Origin: Porticoccus sp.
GTDB taxonomy: Bacteria; Pseudomonadota; Gammaproteobacteria; Pseudomonadales; Porticoccaceae
Assembly: GCA_002707685.1 (NCBI GenBank)
Contig: PANQ01000007.1
Span: 24,887 to 82,349 of the forward strand
Length of the DNA stretch: 57,463 nucleotides
Direction: 5' to 3'
Below are positions 1-8,756 of this stretch, in pieces. The position numbers and the translations under genes are program-made. Position 1 is the first letter of the stretch. Each line of letters opens with the position of its first letter. Under the pieces are notes generated by a model that saw nothing but the letters and a program-made list of their open reading frames with translations, did no database searches and was not told the origin of the DNA.

Positions 1-1
1 C

Positions 2-121
2 CTGAGGCTACCGGCAGGTTCACTGATCATGATGTCAAAAATGAACTTCGAAAAGCTGTCGGCCACGGAGTTGGCCGACCTGCCCGATTTACTGCCTTAC
101 CCCTTGATGCTGATTGCTTGA
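2..121 (+). CDS. Possible 3' end of a gene cut by the window edge
   Basis: One plus-strand frame is open from the left edge to a TGA at 119-121 and would encode about 39 residues ending in PLMLIA. It stops 34 bases before the convergent lipoprotein gene, which is a normal spacing for two gene ends. I recognise no motif, and another plus frame is also open to 159, so this is only a candidate tail of a longer gene. Without the upstream sequence its function cannot be stated. Confidence 0.3.
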   Translation: MRLPAGSLIMMSKMNFEKLSATELADLPDLLPYPLMLIA

Positions 122-155
122 CGGGTCCAACCCATCAAAAAGAAAGTTCTACCAG

Positions 156-539
156 CTAATTCAGCACCCGATAACCGCGGCCCCTCAGGCAGTTCTTGAC
201 CACGCGTTTGCGTTCAGCGCTACCGGATGACACGCCCTTGATAGCACCGGTGACGGCCCCGACACCAGCCCCTTTCTTGGCTGTGCCGGAATCACCGACG
301 ATGGCCCCGACAACACCGCCGACCACCGCACCACCCGCTGCGGAGGTTGCCGTTCGCTCCGCCACAGGCACCTCAGAAGCGTAGCGCTGGCAATCGGCAA
401 GGTCCGCGCGGTAATAGGACATGTCTACGCCCTGAGTATCGATAATAATACCGTCCGTTGCACCGTAACCGGATTGGCGCTGACTGCTACAACCCGCTGC
501 CATGACGGACAACAGTAAAATGAGTGGTAGTCGCAACAT
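156..539 (-). CDS. Glycine-zipper lipoprotein
   Basis: Predicted outer-membrane-associated lipoprotein of about 127 residues. The N-terminus is a short lipoprotein signal (LLLSVMAAGC, so the mature protein starts at Cys). The middle carries a glycine zipper, GGAVVGGVVGAIVGD followed by GAGVGAVTGAIKG, which forms two tightly packing helices that insert in or span membranes in this family. A basic C-terminus (ERKRVVKNCLRGRGYRVLN) with a second Cys follows. An upstream in-frame ATG at 563 would add 8 residues, but the ATG at 537-539 has AGGA five bases before it and gives a proper signal peptide, so I prefer it. Family members affect envelope integrity, but no specific job can be read here. It stands alone, about 130 bases beyond the stomatin gene. 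Confidence 0.8.
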   Translation of the reverse strand: MLRLPLILLLSVMAAGCSSQRQSGYGATDGIIIDTQGVDMSYYRADLADCQRYASEVPVAERTATSAAGGAVVGGVVGAIVGDSGTAKKGAGVGAVTGAIKGVSSGSAERKRVVKNCLRGRGYRVLN

Positions 540-666
540 CAATGTCCTGCTCTCCAAAGTCATTTCTCCCGTCAGCTCCTATGGCAGAGGTTCGAACCTT
601 ACCCGTACAAAACGTTTTTGCGCAGAATCGGTTGACAGAAACCCGTTCCCCATTAACTCAACGGGA

Positions 667-1518
667 TTATTTCGCCGTACTCATCAGTCCCCTGACCGCA
701 GCGGGAATATCACCCGGCAACAGTACCAGCTTGGCATTCTCTGAGACGGCCAGTTCACGCATCGCTTCAACGTATTTTTCACCCAGCAAATATACCGCTG
801 GCAACTCCTTGTCCTGAATACCTGCGGTCACTTTTTCGATCGCTTCCTGGGTGGCCGTTGCCAGTACCACCTTGGCCTCGGCATCCCGTCGAGACGCTTC
901 CAGCCGGCCCTCGGCTTCGAGAATGGCCGCGGTTTTCTCGCCGTCGGCGCGGGTCACTGTGGCACGGCGCTGGCGCTCGGCAGCGGCCTGCTCTTCCATG
1001 GCCTGCTGCATGGTTCCGGAGGGATTGATATCCTGAATTTCCACCGTTTTCATCACAATACCCCAGTCAGAAATATCGTCAGATATAGAGGTTTTTAACT
1101 TGGCTTTGATCTGGTCTCTGGAAGAAAGGGCATCATCCAGATCCATCTCGCCGACAATGGAACGCAGTGATGTCTGAACCAGGTTGCGAATCGCCAGTTC
1201 ATAGTCCTCGACCCCGTAGACGGCCTTTTCCGGCGCCACGATATTGATATAGGCCACGGCATTGGCAACGATAACCACGTTATCCCTGGTAATAACCTCC
1301 TGTGAGGGAATATCCAGTACGATATCTTTGGTGGAAACCCGGTAGGCCACGGTATCGATATAGGGAATAATGATATTCAGCCCCGGCGGCAGTATTTTGT
1401 GAAACTTGCCCAGCCGTTGCACCACATGTTTGCTCCCCTGGGGCACAATCCGGACACCCAACCCAACGGTAATAACCAGCAGTACCAAAACTGCCAAAAC
1501 AACGACTGTGCCGCCCAT
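667..1518 (-). CDS. qmcA: SPFH/band-7 (stomatin-like) membrane protein
   Basis: Inner-membrane SPFH-domain protein of the stomatin/QmcA group. One N-terminal transmembrane helix (about residues 4-24, rich in Val/Leu) is followed by the band-7 core (VPQGSKHVVQRLGKF, then LPPGLNIIIPYID, about residues 27-180). A charged, Ala/Glu-rich helical stretch follows (QQAMEEQAAAERQRRA). Proteins of this family form large ring-like oligomers that organise membrane microdomains and influence proteases such as FtsH. The ATG at 1516-1518 is preceded by GGAG at good spacing; a GTG three codons earlier sits too close to it. The neighbour upstream is an NfeD protein, the usual partner of this family (compare qmcA-ybbJ of E. 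coli). Family assignment is firm, the exact orthologue name less so. Confidence 0.85.
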   Translation of the reverse strand: MGGTVVVLAVLVLLVITVGLGVRIVPQGSKHVVQRLGKFHKILPPGLNIIIPYIDTVAYRVSTKDIVLDIPSQEVITRDNVVIVANAVAYINIVAPEKAVYGVEDYELAIRNLVQTSLRSIVGEMDLDDALSSRDQIKAKLKTSISDDISDWGIVMKTVEIQDINPSGTMQQAMEEQAAAERQRRATVTRADGEKTAAILEAEGRLEASRRDAEAKVVLATATQEAIEKVTAGIQDKELPAVYLLGEKYVEAMRELAVSENAKLVLLPGDIPAAVRGLMSTAK

Positions 1519-1576
1519 ACCACCCACTCCGGAAAAAAGTTAACGTTCCAAAAACCGGTCGATTCCGGTCAGTTAC

Positions 1577-2026
1577 TCAATCGAGCTTCACCACCACCAG
1601 GGTATTACCGGAAAACTCCTTGACGAATACCCGGTCACCCAGTGATAACGTCTGGTCACAGATGAACTCCCATTCATCAGCACCGAGCAGTGGCGTGGTA
1701 AAACGCACTACCCCCCGGCCGTGTTCAACCGGCAGTTTTATGACACGGCCCGATTCGCCAATGGCGGCCTCCCTGGAAAGTCCAGCCAGGGTTTTATCCA
1801 CCATTCGCGGTTTCAGGTATTTAAACCAGAACAGCGCGAACCCGCCGGAAGCAAGCATCCAGACCAACAGCTGACCCACGATCGGCAACTGCGGCACCAG
1901 CCATAACAATACGCCCACCACAACCGCACCGAGACCAAACCAGAGGATGGTAAAACTGGGCACGACGATCTCCAGTATCACCAGCAGAATACCCAACACC
2001 AGCCAGTGCCAGTAGACAATCTCCAT
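1577..2026 (-). CDS. NfeD-family membrane protein (short form)
   Basis: Protein of 149 residues with hydrophobic segments at about residues 7-25, 28-45 and 50-70, followed by a soluble C-terminal OB-fold-like domain (about 85-149, ending GDRVFVKEFSGNTLVVVKLD). This is the short NfeD type that lacks the ClpP-like protease domain. Such proteins are encoded beside stomatin/SPFH genes, as here, and are thought to act with them in the membrane; the biochemical role is not settled. Its ATG overlaps the stop of the upstream small membrane gene by one base (TAATG) with a GAGGAG ribosome site inside that gene, so the two are translationally coupled. The SPFH gene follows after about 58 bases, so these genes form one operon. 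Confidence 0.85.
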   Translation of the reverse strand: MEIVYWHWLVLGILLVILEIVVPSFTILWFGLGAVVVGVLLWLVPQLPIVGQLLVWMLASGGFALFWFKYLKPRMVDKTLAGLSREAAIGESGRVIKLPVEHGRGVVRFTTPLLGADEWEFICDQTLSLGDRVFVKEFSGNTLVVVKLD

Positions 2027-2253
2027 TAACGATCTCCTCGATGATCATTCTGCTTGGACCCGGGGGATGCCAGTAAACGAAAAATCGCCAGCACCAGAGG
2101 CATCATCAACAAAAAACCCACAACTGTCATGACCCAGGCGGCAACACTGCCACCGTCAATCAGCTGCAGGATGCCCATTGCCGCCAGCACGGCACCCACC
2201 AGATCCAGCAGAATCAGGCGATAGGGAACTTTCAATGGTTTACTGTTGCTCAT
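2026..2253 (-). CDS. Small two-helix membrane protein, DUF1418/YbjC-like
   Basis: About 75 residues with two clear transmembrane helices (LILLDLVGAVLAAMGILQLI and VMTVVGFLLMMPLVLAIF) and a basic, polar C-terminus. The layout and the motif GxLLMxP in the second helix recall the DUF1418 (YbjC) family, judged by eye only. No function is known for that family. The second ATG (2251-2253) has GGAAG seven bases upstream and is preferred to the ATG at 2257-2259. It is the first gene of the coupled trio with nfeD and the stomatin gene, which suggests a role at the same membrane complex. Confidence 0.65.
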   Translation of the reverse strand: MSNSKPLKVPYRLILLDLVGAVLAAMGILQLIDGGSVAAWVMTVVGFLLMMPLVLAIFRLLASPGSKQNDHRGDR

Positions 2254-2270
2254 GATCATACTTCCCGATT

Positions 2271-3212
2271 TTATAGCAGATTCATCAGGCGCAATTCTGC
2301 CGGGTAGGGGTTCAGGTACCAGGACCGATTGATATACTCGTCCGGAGCTTTACGAAAGTGGTGCTGCAGGAGTGTGACAGGCACGATCAATGGCAACTCC
2401 CCTCGTTCGAAGCGTTCAAATATTTCAATCAGTTCCTGTTTGTCTGCGGCATCGAGCTGCCTTTTCAGATACCCCTGAATATGCTGCAGGACATTCAAAT
2501 GATTTTTACGCGTGGCAATTTTTTTCAGATTGGTCATGGCCAGTGACAGGTAATCCGAGGCAACCATACCCAGATTATCAGGACGGGCAAGCGCTGCAAT
2601 ACGACCCAGTTCCCGACACTGATTCTGGTCATGACTCATGAAGATCAGTTTGTGTCGGGCATGAAAATCCGTGAGTTTCTGTACACTGAGCGCCGGGAAG
2701 TAGTCAGATCGCCAGCGATGATAGATAAACACCCGCTGAATAAAATTCTCCCGCAACCCGGGATCCCCCAGCCGGCCCTCTTCCTCTACCGGCAGACAGG
2801 GAAATTGATCCATCACCGTGCGGGCAAACACGCCCCGCCCCTCTGGCCTGGCCCCGGCCGCGCCATACACCTTGACTCTCGCCATGCCGCAACTGGGTGA
2901 ATCCCGCTTTAAAATCAGTCCGGATAGTTGACTGATTTCGGCAAACTGTTCCCGACTGTAGCTCACCAGCTGCTCGGTGACATCGAACGCCTGATCCTCT
3001 GTGCGCACCGCCCTGGTATCATCATCTGTGGCAATCAGTCTGAGAGTGGGCCTGGGAACGCCGAGACCAATACCGACTTCCGGACAGAATCGATAAAAAC
3101 TGAAGTGGCCCGCCAGAGTCCCATTGATATAGGCATCCCGCTTATGACCACCGTTATAGCGCACCTCATCGCCCATCAGGCAGGCACTGATCCCCACCGG
3201 AATTTTGTCCAC
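2271..3212 (-). CDS. DUF523-DUF1722 protein (TudS-like iron-sulfur domain plus YbgA domain)
   Basis: Two-domain protein of 313 residues. The N-terminal DUF523 domain (about 1-150) shows SACLMG...VRYNGGHK, FCPE and RDSPSCG, giving three conserved cysteines at 11, 43 and 108. In characterised DUF523 enzymes (TudS, thiouracil desulfidase) three such cysteines hold a [4Fe-4S] cluster that takes sulfur from 2- or 4-thiouracil. The C-terminal DUF1722 domain (about 185-305) is the YbgA domain, function unknown. The start is a GTG with GAGGTG four bases upstream. A fusion of both domains is common in gammaproteobacteria; the substrate here is unknown, and a part in thiolated-nucleobase salvage is an inference. 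It is separated by only about 20 bases from the next small membrane gene. Confidence 0.85.
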   Translation of the reverse strand: MDKIPVGISACLMGDEVRYNGGHKRDAYINGTLAGHFSFYRFCPEVGIGLGVPRPTLRLIATDDDTRAVRTEDQAFDVTEQLVSYSREQFAEISQLSGLILKRDSPSCGMARVKVYGAAGARPEGRGVFARTVMDQFPCLPVEEEGRLGDPGLRENFIQRVFIYHRWRSDYFPALSVQKLTDFHARHKLIFMSHDQNQCRELGRIAALARPDNLGMVASDYLSLAMTNLKKIATRKNHLNVLQHIQGYLKRQLDAADKQELIEIFERFERGELPLIVPVTLLQHHFRKAPDEYINRSWYLNPYPAELRLMNLL

Positions 3213-3301
3213 AGTTCACCTCGTAAAAAATGCTCCGTGACTATACCGGTTCCCGGTCATTCAGTGCACGTTTTACCGCTACAGTTGATGCGCCAGTCAA
3301 T

Positions 3302-5644
3302 CTAGTTAACCAGACGCAACAGGGCATCCTCAGATGCAGACCGGACCAACGACCTGAATTGCCCGGGATCAACAGGTTTGCTGAAATAGTAACCTTGGAA
3401 GTACTCACAGCCCAGATCGGCGAGAATACGGTATTGTTCTTCTGTCTCAACGCCCTCGGCGATCACGTCGAGGGACATAATTTGGCAGAGCTTGATGACC
3501 GCTTTGACAATGGAATAGGTATTCTCCGAAGAAGCCAGATCGTTAATAAAACTCCGGTCCAGTTTGACAAAGTGCACCGGTAACTTCTGTAACATCGCCA
3601 GCGAGGAATAGCCGGTGCCAAAATCATCCAGTGCAATCCGCAGACCAAGGTCCAGTAAATCCTGGAGCTGGCCCTCGACCTCATCAAGATTATGAATCAG
3701 GCTTTCCTCGGTAATCTCCAGCACCAGTTGATGGGGGTCAATGGCATATCGACTGATCAGCTTCCGTATATCGGCTGCGAAATGCTCATTTTCCAACTGC
3801 TTCGGACTGATGTTCACGAATAGTACCCCGTCTTTTGACCAAAGCTCTTCATCAATCCATTGGCGAAGATTGGCGCATGCACTTTCGAAAATCCACAGGC
3901 CTACTTCGTTCATCATCGGCAACGTTGCCATGAACTCGATAAATTCGCTGGCTGCCACAATACGCTCTGAGGGGCGGTTCCAGCGAAGCAGTGATTCAGC
4001 AAATACAATATCGCCACCGGTGTTGACGATAGGCTGAAAGTGCAAATCAAATTCCTTGTTTTCGACACCCTGACGCAGCTCGCGAATCAGGCTAACCCGG
4101 TATTCCGCCTCGACCGCGAGAGATTCATCATAGAAACTGAACCCTTTTCGCCCAAAGTTTTTCACCCGATACATTGCCAGATCGGCCTGCTTTAAAAGGT
4201 CATTTGGTGAATAGCGATCACCCTGAAACAGCACGATACCGCCACTGACGTCAATCTCGTATTCCAGCCCCCGCTGCTTGCAGACTGTTTTACCCAGCTC
4301 CATGATTTTATCTGCAATAGAAAGCACTCTGGCCCGTGCTTTGGTCGCCTTTGTGCCAAGATCCTGTATCAGCACTACAAACTCATCACCACCAAAGCGG
4401 GCGACCACGTCTTCCTTACGAACGGCCTGCCGCAATAACTCGGCAAAAAACTGCAACACCATGTCACCCACATGATGCCCCTGGGTGTCATTGATATCTT
4501 TAAAATTATCGAGATCGAGGAAAATAACAGCGCCGAATTGATTGTTTCGCTTAGACCGTGAGATTGCAGCATCCAGTTCACTCATCATGCAGCTGCGGTT
4601 CGGCAGCGCGGTCAGGTTATCGTAGTTCGCCTGCCGTTTGATGGTCTCCCGATCCTCAATCTGGGAGGTCACGTCCTTGATGAAGGAGGCAACACCGATA
4701 AGCTTGCCGTCTTTTGTCAGCGGCGTGTTATGCCACTCGCATATTTTTATCTGTCCGTTTCTGTCGACAACTTCCCGCACAGCGTAATAACCCTGCTCTT
4801 CCTTTTGTATCAGGGCCTGCCACATATCGCGAAACGATTCCCGCGATCCCGGTGGTACCAGAAAATCTCCCTGACGACCCGACACCTCTGCTACAGGATA
4901 ACCGAACAGCTCTTCAGCACTGATATTCCAGCCAGTTATCCGCTGCTGACGATCCCACTGAATGGCCGGTAGCGGGGCATTTTGCCAGTGCTGCTCAAGC
5001 AGGTAGCTGGTCGCTTCCTGCTGTTTAAGCAGCGCCTCAGCCTCGCTTCGAAGCGCGATGTTTTTTTCCAGGGTCCGCTGTTGTTGGCGCAAACCGAAGT
5101 ACAATACGGCAACGGTACCTGCTACAAAACACATAAAGTACAGATTGGCCCCACTGCCCGCGATTGAGACCTCGATCAGCAAGGGCAGCAATATAACCAC
5201 CGCCCCGAGCAGGGCAGCTTTGAGGTTATAGCTGAGCAGTCCTGCGCTGATCACGGCAATAGCCGCTAACGCGGACACATAAAGCCATTGATTTGGTTCC
5301 CTGAGATAAAACTGAACAAAACTGTCGAAGGCCCATATCAGTCCCGTCATGAAAGCCAGGACAATAGCCAGATTATTAATGTCTTCAACCAGTTTCTGGT
5401 TAATCCCAACTACCGCATACGTCACAGACAATCTTCGGATGAGCAGCCAACCGGGCACAATGACTCCCAGACTGTAAAGGATCCACAATCCGGCCGGCCA
5501 ATAGGTTGAAATCCCGCCCCAGGTAAAAATCTGTATCAGACAAAATCCAGAGGTGACTATCAGAAAGAATGGGAGTCTTTCCAACAGCAGCTTTGCCACT
5601 TCAAATTTGGCAGCTTGTACCGCCTCATCTGGCATCGTTTCCAT
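3302..5644 (-). CDS. Membrane-bound PAS-GGDEF-EAL cyclic-di-GMP protein
   Basis: Protein of 780 residues that probably makes and/or breaks cyclic di-GMP. The N-terminal 200 residues hold about six transmembrane helices of no family I recognise. A PAS domain follows (about 215-330), then GGDEF (GGDEF at 418-422, intact) and EAL. The EAL signature reads ESLLRW (E550, Ala replaced by Ser, a common variant), and the later active-site motifs DDFGTG, KLDRSF and AEGVE are intact, so both catalytic halves look functional. A perfect 18-bp palindrome lies about 120 bases upstream of the start. Start ATG has AAGGAAG nine bases before it. Transcribed alone. Which activity dominates cannot be read from sequence. 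Confidence 0.9.
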   Translation of the reverse strand: METMPDEAVQAAKFEVAKLLLERLPFFLIVTSGFCLIQIFTWGGISTYWPAGLWILYSLGVIVPGWLLIRRLSVTYAVVGINQKLVEDINNLAIVLAFMTGLIWAFDSFVQFYLREPNQWLYVSALAAIAVISAGLLSYNLKAALLGAVVILLPLLIEVSIAGSGANLYFMCFVAGTVAVLYFGLRQQQRTLEKNIALRSEAEALLKQQEATSYLLEQHWQNAPLPAIQWDRQQRITGWNISAEELFGYPVAEVSGRQGDFLVPPGSRESFRDMWQALIQKEEQGYYAVREVVDRNGQIKICEWHNTPLTKDGKLIGVASFIKDVTSQIEDRETIKRQANYDNLTALPNRSCMMSELDAAISRSKRNNQFGAVIFLDLDNFKDINDTQGHHVGDMVLQFFAELLRQAVRKEDVVARFGGDEFVVLIQDLGTKATKARARVLSIADKIMELGKTVCKQRGLEYEIDVSGGIVLFQGDRYSPNDLLKQADLAMYRVKNFGRKGFSFYDESLAVEAEYRVSLIRELRQGVENKEFDLHFQPIVNTGGDIVFAESLLRWNRPSERIVAASEFIEFMATLPMMNEVGLWIFESACANLRQWIDEELWSKDGVLFVNISPKQLENEHFAADIRKLISRYAIDPHQLVLEITEESLIHNLDEVEGQLQDLLDLGLRIALDDFGTGYSSLAMLQKLPVHFVKLDRSFINDLASSENTYSIVKAVIKLCQIMSLDVIAEGVETEEQYRILADLGCEYFQGYYFSKPVDPGQFRSLVRSASEDALLRLVN

Positions 5645-5762
5645 AACAGGCTACTTCCTTATCAATCGACATGATTATTTTATGGAGTCTGCAGCTGAGA
5701 GAGGGTCGCAAGTATGAAAATTGGCGACGAACGGGCATAAAACGGCACTGATAATACCGATT

Positions 5763-5780
5763 ATGTGAACCAGTTCACAT
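5763..5780. promoter_or_regulatory. Perfect 18-bp palindrome, candidate operator
   Basis: ATGTGAAC-CA-GTTCACAT is a perfect 8+8 inverted repeat with a 2-base centre. It lies in the 184-base gap between rimI and the GGDEF-EAL gene, about 120 bases upstream of the latter's ATG. No T-tract follows in the direction of the flanking genes, so a repressor or activator site is more likely than a terminator. I cannot name the regulator. Confidence 0.45.
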
Positions 5781-5828
5781 TTTTGAAGGGAACCAAGTAA
5801 CAGATTAGACATTCAACGAGACTGGCAC

Positions 5829-6278
5829 TCACTGAAAACCAGTGAAATCCATTGCCATAACAATGGCATCTTCCTGTCCGGTATCGTTCTGGTAATAGTT
5901 TCTGCGCAGGCAGATTTCCACCAGACCCACGTCCTGATACAGCGCCACAGCCGGCTCATTCGTGACACGAACCTCGAGAAACAATCGTTCAGCCCGGTCA
6001 GTCATCAGGTCAATCAGGTGATTGAGAAATCGTCGGCCGTAACCCCGCCCCTGGTAATCCCGCCCTATCGCAATATTCAGAATCTCTGCTTCGCCGAGCA
6101 CAATCGTATAAACGGCATAACCCACCAACTGGTTCTGCAGGACCATGGTCAGGCACTGGTGTTTATCGAGGCTCTCCCTGAACTGGGATTCACGCCAGGG
6201 ATGGGGCGTCACCTGTTGCTCAATGGCTGCGATCAACGGCAGGTCAGCGGCCAGCATGTTGCGAATCAGAGGGATCAT
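5829..6278 (-). CDS. rimI: Ribosomal-protein-alanine N-acetyltransferase RimI
   Basis: GNAT acetyltransferase of 149 residues that acetylates the N-terminal alanine of ribosomal protein S18 with acetyl-CoA. The acetyl-CoA loop reads GRDYQGRGYGRRFLNHL (about 77-93). The RimI hallmarks NEPAVALYQDVG and LRRNYYQN follow. Length equals the family norm. Its ATG overlaps the TGA of the HolD-like gene by four bases (ATGA), so the two are coupled, the same arrangement as holD-rimI in E. coli. It is the last gene of the leuA transcript unit. Confidence 0.9.
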   Translation of the reverse strand: MIPLIRNMLAADLPLIAAIEQQVTPHPWRESQFRESLDKHQCLTMVLQNQLVGYAVYTIVLGEAEILNIAIGRDYQGRGYGRRFLNHLIDLMTDRAERLFLEVRVTNEPAVALYQDVGLVEICLRRNYYQNDTGQEDAIVMAMDFTGFQ

Positions 6279-6955
6279 GGTTGATGGCTCATCACCCGAA
6301 TGGCTCGCCAGGTTTCGCTTTTAAGCTCGGGAGTATTTAGTAACTCCTGTAGACTTGGGGTGACGATAGCCCGGGCACCTCCGGGTAATTCTTCCATCTG
6401 ACCCACAGATAGTGAGCAGACTGACCTTGAGGGCAGCAGCAGCGCTGAAGGCAATTCACCCATCAACAAAACCCAAAGCACACCCTGCTTTTTGACACGG
6501 GCTTCCACGAACACTGACAGCATCTCTTCTGCGCCTGATCTGTCGGTTTGATCTGCCGTAGAAGGGGGCCAGTCAATCAATTGGGGCGATGTAAGTACAT
6601 CACCGAGACGACCAATTGCCCGGATTATATTGGCAAGCAGACCGGATTCCTCCTGAAGGGGTACGCTGCCCGGCGCCAACCCGTTGATAACCAGTAAGTC
6701 ATCGCTGGGTTGCCAGCAAGCCAGCCGGAAACTGCCGATCTGCTCCTCTTGCAAATCCGTCAGTTCGTTTTCGGCCCCCGGCAATTCGGGGTTCTCTGGC
6801 AGGGCAACGATAACTTCAGGCGGGACGGTATTTGCCACTTCTGTGACGGTTTCCAAATGAAGATCCAGCGCAACGGGCTCAGTATCTCTGGGCCGATACT
6901 GTACAACACCCAGGGTACTGAGATACCAGTCACGCAGCTCCCGGGATACAGGCAT
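6275..6955 (-). CDS. Putative DNA polymerase III psi subunit (HolD-like)
   Basis: Protein of 226 residues. The N-terminus RELRDWYLSTLGVVQYRPR resembles the conserved psi-subunit start of E. coli HolD (RDWQLQQLGITQW), the part that contacts the chi subunit in the clamp-loader complex. The rest is Glu/Pro/Leu-rich and I see no other domain. It is longer than E. coli HolD (about 137), which is the main doubt. Position supports the call: it directly precedes rimI with a four-base overlap, as holD does in E. coli, and begins five bases after the leuA stop. ATG at 6953-6955; a TTG immediately upstream is not needed. Alternative: an unrelated protein that shares only the N-terminal motif. Confidence 0.55.
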   Translation of the reverse strand: MPVSRELRDWYLSTLGVVQYRPRDTEPVALDLHLETVTEVANTVPPEVIVALPENPELPGAENELTDLQEEQIGSFRLACWQPSDDLLVINGLAPGSVPLQEESGLLANIIRAIGRLGDVLTSPQLIDWPPSTADQTDRSGAEEMLSVFVEARVKKQGVLWVLLMGELPSALLLPSRSVCSLSVGQMEELPGGARAIVTPSLQELLNTPELKSETWRAIRVMSHQP

Positions 6956-6960
6956 CAACG

Positions 6961-8508
6961 CTATACCCCGCCCAACTGCGGGTGCAGTCGGTCGGGATTC
7001 TCCAGCACACTGAGTGCATTCAGGTAAGCTCTGGCACTGGCCACCAGAATATCGGTATCGGCCCCCTGTCCATTGACGATACGCCCCCCCTTTTCGAGCC
7101 TCACAGTGACTTCGCCCTGAGAGTCGGTTCCCTCGGTAACAGCGTTCACCAGATACAATTTGAGTTCGGCCTGGCTATTGATCAGCTTTTCGATCGCCTT
7201 GAACACGGCATCCACCGGGCCATCGCCATCCGCTGACGTGCGATAATGCTCACCCTTGTAGGTCAGACTTAACGCCGCGTTGGGCAGCTGCCCGGTCTTG
7301 GTCGTTACCGCCAGATCACCCAGGATAATATGCTCAATACCATCTTCCTTGACCTGTATTTCGGAAACCAGTGCCTGCAGATCCTCGTCGTAAATTTCAC
7401 GCTTCTTGTCCGCCAATTCCTTAAATCGCAGAAAGGCTTCATTCATCACTGTCTTGCTGTCGAACTGAATACCGAGCGCGTCAAGCCTTGAAGAGAACGC
7501 AGCTCGCCCGGACAACTTGCCCAGTACAATCTTGTTGGTACTCCAGCCCACATCCTGTGCCTTCATAATTTCGTAGGTTTCACGGTATTTCAGCACACCG
7601 TCCTGATGAATGCCCGACTCGTGTGCAAATGCATTCGCACCAACGATGGCTTTGTTCGGCTGAACAGGGAATCCGGTGATACTAGATACCAGGCGTGAGG
7701 TAGCGACGATCTGCGTAGTATCAATGTGAGTCTCCACCGGAAAGATATCCTTGCGGGTGCGCACTGCCATGACAATTTCTTCCAGCGCAGCGTTGCCGGC
7801 GCGCTCACCCAAACCATTAATGGTGCACTCGATCTGCCTTGCGCCTTGCATGACGGCAGCGAGGGAGTTGGCAACCGCCAGACCCAGGTCATTGTGGCAA
7901 TGCACAGAAAAAATCGCCTTGTCTGCATTCGGCACTGCGGCAATCAGGCGGCCAATAGTATCGGCATATTCCGCAGGAAAACCGTAACCCACCGTATCGG
8001 GGAGGTTGATCGTGCGGGCACCGGCATTGATCACCTGTTCGATGATACGGCACATGAAATCAAATTCAGAACGACTGGCATCCTCCAGTGAAAATTCCAC
8101 ATCACCGACCTTGTTGCGGGCGAGTTTCACAGCGGAGACTGCCTGCTCAACCACCTGATCAGGGGTCATCTGCAATTTATATTTCATATGGATCGGGGAC
8201 GTGGCGATAAAGGTGTGAATGCGTGCCGAGCGAGCATTTTTTAACGCCTCTGCCGCGCGCTCAATATCCACGTGGGTAGTCCGCGCCAAGCTGCACACCG
8301 TCGAATCCCTGATGGTGTCGGCTATGGATTTGACGGCTTCAAAATCTCCCTGACTCGATACGGCAAAACCCGCCTCAATAACATCCACTCGAAGTTTCTC
8401 CAGCGCCTTGGCGACTCGGAGTTTCTCCTCCCTGGTCATGGAAGCGCCAGGACTTTGCTCGCCATCGCGCAAGGTCGTATCGAAAATCACCAACTGTTGT
8501 TTATCCAT
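6961..8508 (-). CDS. leuA: 2-Isopropylmalate synthase LeuA
   Basis: First committed step of leucine synthesis: condenses acetyl-CoA with 2-oxoisovalerate to 2-isopropylmalate. Full-length (515 residues). The catalytic TIM barrel starts with [18 protein letters not shown]; metal ligands lie in SVHCHNDLG and the lyase-type signature is [13 protein letters not shown]. The C-terminal regulatory domain (about 390-515, with SYTYKGEH-like sequence [20 protein letters not shown]) binds leucine for feedback inhibition. ATG with GGAG nine bases upstream. Preceded by a leader of about 240 nt with a leucine-coding mini-ORF and terminator, so transcription is probably attenuated by leucine. Followed after five bases by the HolD-like gene and rimI. 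Confidence 0.96.
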   Translation of the reverse strand: MDKQQLVIFDTTLRDGEQSPGASMTREEKLRVAKALEKLRVDVIEAGFAVSSQGDFEAVKSIADTIRDSTVCSLARTTHVDIERAAEALKNARSARIHTFIATSPIHMKYKLQMTPDQVVEQAVSAVKLARNKVGDVEFSLEDASRSEFDFMCRIIEQVINAGARTINLPDTVGYGFPAEYADTIGRLIAAVPNADKAIFSVHCHNDLGLAVANSLAAVMQGARQIECTINGLGERAGNAALEEIVMAVRTRKDIFPVETHIDTTQIVATSRLVSSITGFPVQPNKAIVGANAFAHESGIHQDGVLKYRETYEIMKAQDVGWSTNKIVLGKLSGRAAFSSRLDALGIQFDSKTVMNEAFLRFKELADKKREIYDEDLQALVSEIQVKEDGIEHIILGDLAVTTKTGQLPNAALSLTYKGEHYRTSADGDGPVDAVFKAIEKLINSQAELKLYLVNAVTEGTDSQGEVTVRLEKGGRIVNGQGADTDILVASARAYLNALSVLENPDRLHPQLGGV

Positions 8509-8616
8509 GACTTGCTGCTCCAGATAATCCGCCCCATCCTTCGGGACAGGACAAAATAATTACGCGAATTCTCCGCACGGAGGGAGATATTTGCAAACAG
8601 GAATGAGTAAAATCGG

Positions 8617-8641
8617 AAAAAAATCGTTGCCCCTCAGGGCA
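8617..8641 (-). terminator. leuA leader attenuator hairpin
   Basis: On the minus strand TGCCC-TGAG-GGGCA forms a 5-bp GC-rich stem, followed by ACGA and seven T. The TGA in the loop is the stop codon of the leucine leader ORF, whose last codons form the 5' arm. An upstream CAGGG (about 8677-8681) can pair with the CCCTG of that arm as an alternative fold. It lies about 110 bases before leuA. Confidence 0.6.
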
Positions 8642-8675
8642 GGAGCAGCACAGTCATAACAGCACAGTGGGACAA
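8634..8675 (-). CDS. Putative leucine leader peptide of leuA
   Basis: Short ORF ending in MTVLLLP and a TGA at 8634-8636, with codons CTG CTC CTG for three successive leucines directly in front of the terminator stem. Three starts are possible: ATG at 8655-8657 (7 residues, no clear ribosome site), TTG at 8673-8675 (13 residues, MSHCAVMTVLLLP, with CAGGG four to five bases upstream), or GTG at 8724-8726 (30 residues). I list the TTG form because of its ribosome site. Stalling at Leu codons under leucine starvation would keep the terminator from folding. This is read from sequence and from the known logic of leu attenuation; no homologue search was possible. Confidence 0.5.
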   Translation of the reverse strand: MSHCAVMTVLLLP

Positions 8676-8756
8676 GATACCCTGCTGTGGTTGCGCTGTT
8701 CTTGTGTGATACACGTTCTTGATCACATTAAAGACTGGCCTGGAAACCCTGTGTTT

